A program made the position numbers and the translations under genes. This document shows, one piece after another, positions 18,594 to 27,292 of a DNA stretch of 64,000 nt. Source of the stretch: DASRJG01 sp964647625. Lineage in GTDB: Bacteria > Acidobacteriota > Polarisedimenticolia > Polarisedimenticolales > DASRJG01. The notes beneath the pieces were generated by a model, which was not told where the DNA came from, did not search any database, and saw only the letters and a list, made by a program, of their open reading frames with translations. Each line of letters starts with the position of its first letter. Position 1 is the stretch's first letter. The DNA lies in contig CAZYHZ010000019.1 in the NCBI GenBank assembly GCA_964647625.1, positions 1-64,000 of the forward strand, read 5' to 3'.

Positions 18594-18677
18594 ATGCTCG
18601 ACGCCTTGATGTTCCTCGTTCGCCTGATGGTTCAAGCCCCCGACGACAATCCCGAGCCGGTCGATCCTGTGGAGTGA
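18594..18677 (+). CDS. Possible 27-residue peptide
   Basis: ATG to TGA, 27 codons. The first half is hydrophobic with one Arg (MLDALMFLVRLMVQ), and the second half is rich in Asp, Glu and Pro. A consensus Shine-Dalgarno precedes it at ideal spacing, and a 26-bp perfect palindrome starts 8 bases after the stop, as for a free-standing gene with its own terminator. I recognise no family. It could be a small membrane-associated peptide, a leader peptide for the receiver gene at 18845, or a chance ORF. The layout (SD, ORF, hairpin) is what supports it; codon statistics on 27 codons say little. Confidence 0.5.
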   Translation: MLDALMFLVRLMVQAPDDNPEPVDPVE

Positions 18678-18684
18678 GGACCGA

Positions 18685-18710
18685 GCGGGCCCGGCCGCGG
18701 CCGGGCCCGC
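18685..18710. terminator. 26-bp perfect GC palindrome after the 27-codon ORF
   Basis: Starts GCGGGCCCGGCC and reads identically on the other strand, so RNA could fold into a very stable hairpin with almost no loop. No run of T follows on the plus strand. It may be a terminator or attenuator between the small ORF and the receiver gene, or a protein-binding site. Confidence 0.5.
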
Positions 18711-18844
18711 AACTCCGGGCGCGGTCCATAGGAATTGACGGTTGGCGGACCCGTCGGCGTCGCCGCTTTCCGCTTACGAAACGCCGCCTTGACCCGAGGC
18801 CGTGCGTCCCGTACCGGATAGGGATTCAACCGAGAGGAACTGCG

Positions 18845-19252
18845 ATGAGCGCTCTGGTCCTGATCCTCAGCACCGACCCCGAGATGAAGCAGCGACTCCG
18901 GCGCATCGCCGAGAGCGAAGGCGCCGACACGGTGCTCGCGGTCGACAACCATGACGCGATGCGGCTGTTCGCGCTGCGCGAGCCCGACATCACGCTTCTC
19001 GATGTCGACGCCGAGGTGGACTCCGCGCTCGAGCTGTGCCGGGACATGAAGAAGCTTCTCATCGGCCGGCGGCTGGTGGTCGTCGTGCTCGCCCCGCACG
19101 GAGCGCGGCTCGACGCGTTCGCCGCCGGCTGCGATGCGTTCGTCCCCGACTCGACCGACCCGCGGCCGATCGTGAGGACGGTTCGAAGATTCATGGCCGT
19201 CGTCAAGCGGCCGCGTCGCTCGCACGATCGCCCGATCGAGCTGAGTTCGTGA
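18845..19252 (+). CDS. Degenerate response-regulator receiver domain protein
   Basis: 135 residues, a single CheY-like fold: LVLILSTDPEMKQ at the start and ITLLDVDAEVD with the equivalent of the phosphoacceptor Asp near residue 46. The usual acidic pair is reduced to STD, the Thr/Ser switch position reads LAPHGA, and the conserved Lys-Pro near the end is replaced by VPDST. It may therefore bind a partner without phosphorylation. GAGAGG sits upstream of the ATG. The last bases overlap the GTG of the DUF4388 gene (GTGA), so the two are made together. Alternatively it is a normal but divergent receiver. Confidence 0.8.
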   Translation: MSALVLILSTDPEMKQRLRRIAESEGADTVLAVDNHDAMRLFALREPDITLLDVDAEVDSALELCRDMKKLLIGRRLVVVVLAPHGARLDAFAAGCDAFVPDSTDPRPIVRTVRRFMAVVKRPRRSHDRPIELSS

Positions 19253-19854
19253 GCCCCGTCTCCCGCCGCCGCGGCTTCGAGGGCGACCTCGAAGCGCTGA
19301 GCGTCGTCGAGCTCGTCCAGACTCTGTCGCTGGGCGGGCGGACGGCGTGCGTCACGTTTCGATCCGGATCGGCGCAGGGCACGATCTGGCTCGTCGACGG
19401 CGCGATGAAGCACGCGACGTGCGGCTCGCTCTTCGGCGAGCTCGCCGTCTACGCGTTGGTGGAGTGGCCGACGGGACGCTTCATCGTGGAGGACGACATC
19501 GAATCACCGTGCCGCTCCATCACGGGCGACACGACTCAGCTCGTCCTCGAGTCGTTGCGTCGCATCGACGAGAAGGACGGGAGCGCAGCGGGGGAGGAGA
19601 CGCGGCAGCTGCCGGTGGCGATCCCGGCTCACAAGTCGCGAACGTCGGAGCGGCGCCAGCTGTTCACCGTGTGCGCGCTCTCGATGGTGATCGGCGCCGC
19701 CGTCGCCGCCACCGCCTACCGAGCCTGGCTTTCTCGCGAGTCCGAGGGCGTTCCGACTCTGATCGCGATGCACGCCGCCGACGGCTCGCCGACGGCCGCC
19801 GGAGAAAAGCCTCCGGTCAAGAAGGCGCTGCAGCCTGCGAAGCGGATCAAGTGA
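19249..19854 (+). CDS. DUF4388 domain protein with C-terminal membrane segment
   Basis: 201 residues from the GTG overlapping the receiver stop. Residues 5-85 carry DUF4388 features (FEGDLEALSVVELVQTLSL, TIWLVDGAMKHATCG, FGELAVYALVEW), a module related to the PATAN domain and often attached to or near receivers in gliding or developmental bacteria. A hydrophobic stretch (about 140-162, FTVCALSMVIGAAVAATAY) and a Lys-rich tail suggest a single C-terminal membrane anchor with most of the protein in the cytoplasm. Co-translation with the degenerate receiver suggests direct partnership. A GC hairpin lies just after its stop. Confidence 0.82.
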   Translation: MSPVSRRRGFEGDLEALSVVELVQTLSLGGRTACVTFRSGSAQGTIWLVDGAMKHATCGSLFGELAVYALVEWPTGRFIVEDDIESPCRSITGDTTQLVLESLRRIDEKDGSAAGEETRQLPVAIPAHKSRTSERRQLFTVCALSMVIGAAVAATAYRAWLSRESEGVPTLIAMHAADGSPTAAGEKPPVKKALQPAKRIK

Positions 19855-19862
19855 ACGGTACG

Positions 19863-19903
19863 CGGGGGACGATTGGTCGCGCTTGACGAAGAACCGTCCC
19901 CCG
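19863..19903. terminator. Bidirectional hairpin between convergent genes
   Basis: CGGGGGACG (19863-19871) pairs perfectly with CGTCCCCCG (19895-19903). It sits between the stops of the DUF4388 gene (19854) and the convergent small secreted protein (19911), so it could serve both. No clear U-tract. Confidence 0.6.
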
Positions 19904-19910
19904 GGTTCGA

Positions 19911-20396
19911 TCAGTAATTGATCGTGCCTTCGAGATTCAGCGTGAACATGAAGTCGGGGTCCAGGTTGACGGGACCGCTGGCCGATCCGGTCGCTCCGTC
20001 GAACCGGCCGGTGCCGCCCGTGATCTGGAACGCAGCTTCGATCTCACCCAAGGGGCCGAGATTGAATTGCGCCACGAAGTTCAGGGTGTCCCCGTCGGCC
20101 GCGGTGATCGTCCCCTGGATCTGGAACGTCTGCGGGTCGAGCTGACCGGTTGCGGTGAACAGACCAAGGTGCGTGGCCTGGCCGCCGAAATCGAACGCAA
20201 ACGTCGAAAGGTCGATCTGGCCGCCCCCTTTGAGCTTGAACGGACGCGAGACCGGCTGGGGCGCCTGAACCGGCGCGACGTACGAGGTCTTCAATCCGGC
20301 TGGCGGGGCCACGCTCTTGTTGGCGGCGAACGCGCCGAACGAAACGCAGGTCGACATCACGATGATGGAGAGACAGGTCTTCACGCTTCGCGTCAT
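19911..20396 (-). CDS. Small secreted protein of unknown function
   Basis: 161 residues. A clear signal peptide (SIIVMSTCVSFGAFA) is followed by a Pro-rich linker and then about 110 residues rich in Gly, Thr, Phe and alternating hydrophobics (FDFGGQATHLGLFTATGQL, GTITAADGDTLNFVAQF, ITGGTGRFDGATGSASG). This fits a small beta-barrel or beta-sandwich, and the GGTGRFDGATG stretch recalls dirigent/allene-oxide-cyclase-like barrels. That is only a resemblance. No Cys follows the signal peptide, so it is not a lipoprotein; it is periplasmic or exported. GGGGGAT precedes the ATG. Upstream (20397-20511) is AT-rich and probably holds its promoter. I cannot assign a function. Confidence 0.8.
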   Translation of the reverse strand: MTRSVKTCLSIIVMSTCVSFGAFAANKSVAPPAGLKTSYVAPVQAPQPVSRPFKLKGGGQIDLSTFAFDFGGQATHLGLFTATGQLDPQTFQIQGTITAADGDTLNFVAQFNLGPLGEIEAAFQITGGTGRFDGATGSASGPVNLDPDFMFTLNLEGTINY

Positions 20397-20511
20397 CTCG
20401 GATCCCCCTTCGCGGGCGCATTCCGCGCCTCGCCGGTCCAGTGGTTGGCTGTTGAAACCGCCTGTTATTTACGCAGAATCTCGATCCGGGCAAGCTCTTT
20501 TCGGCGCACGC

Positions 20512-21801
20512 TCATCGGACGCGCACCCCGTTTTTCATGACGAACTTGATCTTGCGCATCGCGCCGACGTCTCGAGTCGGATCGCCCTCTGCGGCCGCGA
20601 GGTCGGCGAGCCATCCCGGGGCGATGCGCCCGATCCGGTCGCCCATGTGGAACACCTTCGCATTCCCGCTGGTCGCCGCGCGCATCGCGGCCAGGGGGCT
20701 CACGCCGTACTCGACCATCGCCTCGAGCTCGCGGACGTTGTCGCCGTGGGCGAAGACGCCCACGTCCCCGCCGAAGCACAGCGTCACGCCCGCGGCGATC
20801 GCCGCTCTCACGCTGGCGCGCTTCGCCGCCAGCTCGGCGGTCGGTGGCGATTGGCCCTTGACCCATCCGTCGAAATACTTGGCGTAGGCCTCGGATGCGG
20901 CGATCGTCGGGCAAAGCGCGACGCCGCGCTGCTTCATCAGCTCGAAGACCTCCGGGGTGCCGTCGCCTCCGTGCTCGATGGTATCGACGCCGGCCAGCGC
21001 CGCGCGGCGCATCCCCTCGGACGAGTTTGCGTGCGCGGCGACGGGACGGCCGCCGTCGTGGGCCGTCTGGACGAGCCGGTCGAGCTCGGCCTGGCTGAAC
21101 GTCGGCCGGGTCTCCCCGTCCGGCCCCCAGCGGTAGTCGGCGTAGACCTTGATCCAGTCCGCGCCGTGGCCGATCTGGCTGCGAACGACTCGGGCGACCT
21201 CGTCGGGCCCCGTCGCTTCCTCCGCCCCCTGCGGGACGTCGAACGCGTAGAACGACCGGCGCGGCCCGTACGTTCCGGTCGCGACGATCGCGCGCGTGGT
21301 CGCGAGGATGCGAGGTCCCGGAACGACGCCGGCGTCGATCGCGCGACGGATCTGGACGTCGCCGTCGGACGCTCCTTCGGTGCCGAGATCGCGCAGCGTC
21401 GTGACACCCGCCTCGAGGCTCGCCCTCGCGTGCGCCACCGCCTCCGCGACGCGGTAGGCCAGCGGCTCCTTGAGAACCTGATCGTCCCAAAGCTTCTCGT
21501 CGTACGGATGCAGGAACAGATGGGCGTGCCCTTCGATCAAACCGGGAACGAGCGTCGTCCCCGGAAGCACGATGCGGATCGCATCCGGCGGCACCGCGAG
21601 ATCGGCCTCGCGGCCGACGGACTCGATGCGAGCGCCCCGGACGAGGACGGCTCGTCCACGCACCGGGGCGTCGGCGATGCCGTCCCAGATCGCGTCCGGA
21701 ACGATCAGCGAAGCCGCCGGCGATCGCACGGGCGGCGCAGCGTGCGCCGCGCCGAGCCAATCGATCGCCGCGGCGACCGCGAGAACCGAGACGAGCTTCA
21801 C
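20512..21801 (-). CDS. Secreted metal-dependent amidohydrolase (COG1228-like)
   Basis: 429 residues from the GTG at 21801, chosen because it begins a signal peptide (KLVSVLAVAAAIDWLGAAHA) 22 bases after the PabA/TrpG stop. Amidohydrolase metal ligands are visible: HAH in GLIEGHAHLF, Lys in WIKVYADY, His in VAAHANSSEG, His in DTIEHGGDG, and Asp in CFGGDVGVFAHGDN. The order and the short N- and C-terminal beta-sandwich pieces match imidazolonepropionase/prolidase-type enzymes of COG1228, which hydrolyse amide bonds in cyclic or dipeptide substrates. The signal peptide puts it in the periplasm. The substrate is unknown; being in one transcript with the glutaminase may be coincidental. Confidence 0.9.
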   Translation of the reverse strand: MKLVSVLAVAAAIDWLGAAHAAPPVRSPAASLIVPDAIWDGIADAPVRGRAVLVRGARIESVGREADLAVPPDAIRIVLPGTTLVPGLIEGHAHLFLHPYDEKLWDDQVLKEPLAYRVAEAVAHARASLEAGVTTLRDLGTEGASDGDVQIRRAIDAGVVPGPRILATTRAIVATGTYGPRRSFYAFDVPQGAEEATGPDEVARVVRSQIGHGADWIKVYADYRWGPDGETRPTFSQAELDRLVQTAHDGGRPVAAHANSSEGMRRAALAGVDTIEHGGDGTPEVFELMKQRGVALCPTIAASEAYAKYFDGWVKGQSPPTAELAAKRASVRAAIAAGVTLCFGGDVGVFAHGDNVRELEAMVEYGVSPLAAMRAATSGNAKVFHMGDRIGRIAPGWLADLAAAEGDPTRDVGAMRKIKFVMKNGVRVR

Positions 21802-21823
21802 GAAAGACGTGCCCTCGCGCGGA

Positions 21824-22411
<588 letters not shown>

Positions 22412-22560
22412 GGCTCCTCCTCCTCGGTGCCATCGTACCGTTGAGTCCCAAAAACGTAATCGGGACGGGATATCGAGGCCCGGAAGCCGACGGGAACCCC
22501 ATCCATATATAAATGCTGGTCTGCGCCTCGAGCCTTGGGTAAGTTCACTCGGGTTAGCTG
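22412..22560. promoter_or_regulatory. Divergent promoter region, glutaminase / kelch protein
   Basis: The first bases hold the Shine-Dalgarno of the minus-strand gene (GAGGAGGAGGAG, 22414-22425). An AT-rich patch CATATATAAATG near 22503-22514 is a likely -10 zone for one of the two genes. No good ribosome-binding site precedes the plus-strand ATG at 22561. Confidence 0.45.
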
Positions 22561-25500
22561 ATGCGCGCCACGGGCCGGATTGAGTCGATCGCTCTCGTCG
22601 TCGCCCTGCTCGCGGCGGAAGGCGCCCGCGCGGCGGCGCCGCGCAATCTGAGCCGCGCCGAACGCATTCGATACCAGGCGGCGATCGAAAACGTCTACCA
22701 GACGCATCGAATCTGGCCGTCCGGCAACCGAAGCCCGAGGCCGGTGCTCGACTCCCCTGGAGATCGAGCCTGGATCGAGGCAAAGGTCGACGACACCCTC
22801 GCGAAGTCCGCCGCGCTCGAGTCCCTGTGGCACCACCCGATCACCGCCGAGCAGCTCCAGGCGGAGATCGATCGCATGGCTCGGGACACGCGCGACGGGA
22901 ACGTGCTCCGCGAGCTGTTCGATGCGCTGGACGACGATCCCTACGTCATTGCCGAGACACTCGCGCGCCAGGCGCTGGCCGACCGGTTGATCCGGGACTG
23001 GTACGCCCGAGATCCCCGCTTCCACGGTGCGCTCCGGACCAAGCTCGACGCCGCCCTCGATCGCTGCCGCAGCGCCTCCTGTCTCGCTGGACTCGGCGGG
23101 CAACGTCAGGAGACCACGTGGCATCACGGTCCGGCCGATCCGTCGGCCCGCGTGATGCCGCTGGACGACGACGCGTGGCAGAAGACGCTCTCGAAGCTCG
23201 CACGATCGTTCGACGCCCCGGCAGCACGGCTGCCGCTCGAAACGTTGAGCCCCCTCGAAGAAACCGACGACGCATTCGTCGTCCGGTCGGTTCGGAGGCA
23301 GAGCGCGGGCGAGCTGACGACGGTGTCCTTCGTTTGGCCCAAGCGCACGTTCGATGCGTGGTGGGCGACCGCCCGCGGCGCCATGGAATCGGAGATCCCT
23401 GCGATTCGCGCGGCGTACACGCTTCCGGTTCCCTCGACCGCGGCGTGCACGAACGACTCCTGGACGGCGACCCGCCTCGATGCGCCGGCCGGAACCCGCG
23501 CTCACACGGCCGTCTGGACGGGCGCCGAGATGATCGTCTGGGGCGGATTCGACGGCGTCGCCGATACGAATACGGGTGGACGCTACAACCCCGCAACGGA
23601 CACGTGGACCGCCCTGCCCGCAAGCGGCGCTCCGCTGCCCCGCCAGCACCACAGCGCGGTGTGGACGGGGACGAAGATGATCGTGTGGGGAGGCCGGACT
23701 TCGGCCGGCACCCCGTTCGGCGACGGCGCGGCACTCGATCCCGCATCGGGAATCTGGACGCCGACGAGCGTCACCGACGCGGCCTCTCCCCGGAGCGATC
23801 ACGAGGCGGCCTGGACCGGGACGCAGATGATCGTCTGGGGCGGCGTGGGCGCGATCGGCGTGCTCGGCACCGGCGGCCGTTACGATCCATCGACCAACGC
23901 GTGGGCCGCCATGTCGATCGGAGGCGCGCCGAGCGCTCGCTCGGGACACACGATGACTTGGACGGGGTCGCGCCTCGTGGTCTGGGGGGGGTCGGACTCA
24001 TCGGGCTATCTGGACACGGGCGCGCGGTACAACCCCTCGAACGACACCTGGATCGCGATGCCGGCGACCGGTCCCGTGCCGAGCGCGCGGGCCGATCACT
24101 CGGCCGTGTGGACCGGAAGCGAAGTGATCTTCTGGGGCGGCGCAAGCTCCGCCGGAAACGAGAACACCGGTGCGCGCTTCGATCCGGTGTCGAACACCTG
24201 GACCAGCGCAACCTCGATCTCGGGTGCTACGCCCTCGGGCCGCCGGCTTCACACCGCCGTGTGGACCGGCACGGAGATGATCGTCTGGGGCGGCGTGGGC
24301 AACACCGGTTATCTCGACACCGGTGCGCGCTACGACCCTGTCTCCGATTCGTGGACCGCGACGGCGCCCGGGCCCAGCGGACGCGCCGAGCAAGTCGCCG
24401 TATGGAGCGGGAGCGAGATGTTGGTCTGGGGCGGCCTGGGCTTTTCGGGGCAAGTCAACACCGGCGGCCGGTACGCTCCCTCGACGGACAGCTGGGTCCC
24501 GATCTCGACCGGGCCCGGGGTTCCATCCGAGCGATACGCTCACACCGCCGTCTGGACGGGCACCGAGATGATCGTCTGGGGCGGCTACAACGGCACTTAC
24601 CTCGCGACCGGCGGACGCTACGTCGCCGCGACCGATAGCTGGGTCCCGACACCGCTCGATCCTGGAGCTCCGACGGGGCGGTACAACCACACGGCCGTGT
24701 GGACCGGCAGCACGATGATCGTCTGGGGCGGCTACAACGACGGCTACCTCAACACCGGAAGCCGCTACGATCCGGCGGCCGACCAGTGGGCACCGACGTC
24801 GATGGACGTCAACCTCCCACCGGGGTGCCAGGGGCACTCCGCCGTCTGGACCGGTACCGACATGATCGTGTGGGGCGGCTTCAACGGGCTCTACTTGAAC
24901 AGCGGCGGGCGCTATCGGCCGTCGGCGGACGCGTGGGCGCCGACGTCGACGGACACCGGAGTCCCCATGGGGCGGCTCGGTCACGTCGCCGCCTGGACCG
25001 GCGCGCGCATGATCGTCTGGGGCGGCATGAGCAACGGCGCCTATCTCAGCGACGGCGCGCAGTACGATCCGCTCGCCGATACGTGGACTGCGACGTCCCG
25101 GGGCGCGAACCTGCCGGTCGGCCGCTACCAGTCGTCCGCCGTGTGGACCGGATCCGTGATGCTCGTCTGGGGAGGACTCAACGACGGAACGTACCTGAAC
25201 AGCGGCGGCCGGTACGACCCCGTCGCGGACTCGTGGACGCCGACCTCGCTCGGCACCGACTGTCCCCTCGCGCGCAGCGGCCACACCGCGATCTGGACCG
25301 GGCTCGACATGATCGTCTGGGGCGGCTCGAACGGATCCGCGCTGAATTCCGGCGCGCGGTATTCGCCCCCGACCGACTCGTGGGTAGCGATCTCGTCGGG
25401 CGCAAACGTGCCCAGCCCGCGACAGCTCCACACCGCGATCTGGAGCGGGGCCGAGATGATCGTCTGGGGCGGCAGCGGAAGCGGGCCGGGAAACTCGGGA

Positions 25501-27201
25501 GGACGCTATTGCGTGTGCGCGGGAACGGGAACGTACTACCGCGACGCCGACGGCGACGGCTACGGGAACCCGGCCGTCTCGGTGACGCTGTGCACCGGAT
25601 CGCACCCGCCGGGATACGTGTCCAACAACAAGGATTGCGACGACACTCAGGCGTCCGTCTATCCGTCGGCCCCCGAGATCAACGACGGCCTCGACAACCA
25701 ATGCGCCGGGAACGCCGGATTCGGCATGACGGATGAGATCACCGGAAACCTCGGCTTCCTCACCTCGTCCGACAAGACGAAGCTTTCCTGGGGCGCGCAG
25801 CCCGGTGCGACCGGATACACCCTGGCCCGGTCGCCGTTCCGCGATCTGCATGCCGGCTGCAAGCTCGGAAGCTCCGCGGTCCCGTCGCTGTCGGACGCGG
25901 AGGTCCCGGCGCAGGGGGGAGTGTTCTATTACCTCGTGCGGGCCGCTTCACCCTGGATGGGCTCGTGGGGCCAGCGGACTTCGGGGGCCGAGCGCGCGGT
26001 GTGCACGGGCTGCGGCGGGTCCGCCGATCAGTGCGACGACGCGAACGCGTGCACCGCCGGTGATACCTGCGTGGGCACGACCTGCGTTCCGGGACCACCG
26101 CCAAGCTGCGACGATTCGAACCCGTGCACCGACGACGCGTGCGTGACGAAGTTCGGCTGCATGCACGCCAGCAACGCCTCGCCCTGCAGCGACGGCAATC
26201 CGTGCACGTTCGGGGACACGTGCGCGGCGGGCGCCTGCGTCGCGGGCGCTCTCGTCCACTGCGATGACGGCAATCCCTGCACCGACGACGCGTGCGACGG
26301 TTTGGGGGGCTGCGTGTTCACCAACAACGCGGCGCCCTGCGACGACAACAACGCGTGCACCGTGGGCGACGCGTGCGCCGGCGGCACCTGCCGGGCCGGC
26401 GCCGCGCTCGACTGCAACGACGGCAACCCGTGCAACCTGGACGCCTGCGACACCGCGCTCGGCTGCACGCACACGGCGAATCCCGGCGCGTGCGACGACG
26501 GAAACCCGTGCACCACGGACTCGTGCGACCCGGTCAACGGCTGCTCTCACGTGAACAACACCGCCGCGTGCGACGATGGAAACCCGTGCACATCGAACGA
26601 CGTCTGCTCGGGCGGCGTCTGTACTGGGACTTTGCCTCCGTTCGCCAACCATCTGGTGATCTCCCAGGTCCAGACGGGCGGGGACGGCGCGACCCCGATC
26701 GACGACGAGTTCATCGAGCTCTACAACCCGACGGCGGCTCCTTTGTCGTTGAGCGGACTCTCGATCCAGTACAAGGAAGCCAGCAGCGGCAACTTCCTGG
26801 CGCTGTCGTTGCCGGGCGTGACCATTCCGTCGCACCGCTGGTATCTCGTCGCCCGCTCCGCTTACAACGGCCCGGCCGCGGCCGACCTCATTCAGAACGT
26901 CTTCCACATGACGGCCACCGGCGGTCACGTGTTCCTGGTCAACGGTGTGTCGCAGCTCAACGGCAGCTGCCCGAGCTCGGCGAGCATCATCGACAAGCTC
27001 GGCTGGGGCAACGCGAACTGTCCCGAGGGCACGGCGGTCAACGCGCCGCTTTCGGAATCCTCGGCGCTGCGGAAGCCCGGCGGCGCGTGCGGAAACGGGA
27101 CCGACACGAACGTGAACTCCGCGGATTTCACCTCTCAAGCGCCGTCGACCCCGCGCAACAGCGGAAGCGCGGCGCAGCCCTCGGCGTCCGACACGCCCTG
27201 A
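22561..27201 (+). CDS. Secreted kelch / MopE-motif / Cys-rich / lamin-tail mosaic protein
   Basis: 1546 residues. A signal peptide (about 1-25) precedes a helical region to about 300 that I cannot assign with confidence; its repeated acidic/Leu helices faintly recall SurA-type chaperone N-domains. Then come 14 kelch-like units (about 305-985), each centred on a variant of WTGTEMIVWGG, enough for two beta-propellers. A MopE-type metal-binding motif (DADGDGYGNP to KDCDDTQASVYPSAPEINDG, about 995-1045) follows, then an Fn3-like piece. After that come six to seven CDDGNPCTTDSC-type Cys-rich units (about 1145-1355) and a lamin-tail domain (about 1362-1500; DEFIELYNPT). Such proteins are exported and often surface-bound. 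No catalytic residues are evident. Part of the Cys-rich block is identical over 32 bases to the protease gene at 54778. Confidence 0.9.
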   Translation: MRATGRIESIALVVALLAAEGARAAAPRNLSRAERIRYQAAIENVYQTHRIWPSGNRSPRPVLDSPGDRAWIEAKVDDTLAKSAALESLWHHPITAEQLQAEIDRMARDTRDGNVLRELFDALDDDPYVIAETLARQALADRLIRDWYARDPRFHGALRTKLDAALDRCRSASCLAGLGGQRQETTWHHGPADPSARVMPLDDDAWQKTLSKLARSFDAPAARLPLETLSPLEETDDAFVVRSVRRQSAGELTTVSFVWPKRTFDAWWATARGAMESEIPAIRAAYTLPVPSTAACTNDSWTATRLDAPAGTRAHTAVWTGAEMIVWGGFDGVADTNTGGRYNPATDTWTALPASGAPLPRQHHSAVWTGTKMIVWGGRTSAGTPFGDGAALDPASGIWTPTSVTDAASPRSDHEAAWTGTQMIVWGGVGAIGVLGTGGRYDPSTNAWAAMSIGGAPSARSGHTMTWTGSRLVVWGGSDSSGYLDTGARYNPSNDTWIAMPATGPVPSARADHSAVWTGSEVIFWGGASSAGNENTGARFDPVSNTWTSATSISGATPSGRRLHTAVWTGTEMIVWGGVGNTGYLDTGARYDPVSDSWTATAPGPSGRAEQVAVWSGSEMLVWGGLGFSGQVNTGGRYAPSTDSWVPISTGPGVPSERYAHTAVWTGTEMIVWGGYNGTYLATGGRYVAATDSWVPTPLDPGAPTGRYNHTAVWTGSTMIVWGGYNDGYLNTGSRYDPAADQWAPTSMDVNLPPGCQGHSAVWTGTDMIVWGGFNGLYLNSGGRYRPSADAWAPTSTDTGVPMGRLGHVAAWTGARMIVWGGMSNGAYLSDGAQYDPLADTWTATSRGANLPVGRYQSSAVWTGSVMLVWGGLNDGTYLNSGGRYDPVADSWTPTSLGTDCPLARSGHTAIWTGLDMIVWGGSNGSALNSGARYSPPTDSWVAISSGANVPSPRQLHTAIWSGAEMIVWGGSGSGPGNSGGRYCVCAGTGTYYRDADGDGYGNPAVSVTLCTGSHPPGYVSNNKDCDDTQASVYPSAPEINDGLDNQCAGNAGFGMTDEITGNLGFLTSSDKTKLSWGAQPGATGYTLARSPFRDLHAGCKLGSSAVPSLSDAEVPAQGGVFYYLVRAASPWMGSWGQRTSGAERAVCTGCGGSADQCDDANACTAGDTCVGTTCVPGPPPSCDDSNPCTDDACVTKFGCMHASNASPCSDGNPCTFGDTCAAGACVAGALVHCDDGNPCTDDACDGLGGCVFTNNAAPCDDNNACTVGDACAGGTCRAGAALDCNDGNPCNLDACDTALGCTHTANPGACDDGNPCTTDSCDPVNGCSHVNNTAACDDGNPCTSNDVCSGGVCTGTLPPFANHLVISQVQTGGDGATPIDDEFIELYNPTAAPLSLSGLSIQYKEASSGNFLALSLPGVTIPSHRWYLVARSAYNGPAAADLIQNVFHMTATGGHVFLVNGVSQLNGSCPSSASIIDKLGWGNANCPEGTAVNAPLSESSALRKPGGACGNGTDTNVNSADFTSQAPSTPRNSGSAAQPSASDTP

Positions 27202-27225
27202 GGGTTTTCCCGCACTGCGTCCTTC

Positions 27226-27254
27226 TTGACTCGGCGGGACCGTCCTTCTACGCT
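27226..27254 (+). promoter_or_regulatory. Sigma70-like promoter of the MASE1 kinase operon
   Basis: TTGACT (27226-27231), 17 bases, TACGCT (27249-27254), then the ATG at 27293. The -35 matches five of six consensus bases and spacing is ideal; the -10 is weaker. It starts inside the short gap after the kelch gene. Confidence 0.5.
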
Positions 27255-27292
27255 CCGAATCGTTGCAGGCACGCTCCGTCGAGGATCCCGAG

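Noticed and set aside
16094..18595. Single 833-codon frame suggesting a fusion of the lipid genes
   Set aside because: The first half is out of frame with the CFA-synthase-like protein; only the second half codes for the FAD reductase, so these are two overlapping genes.
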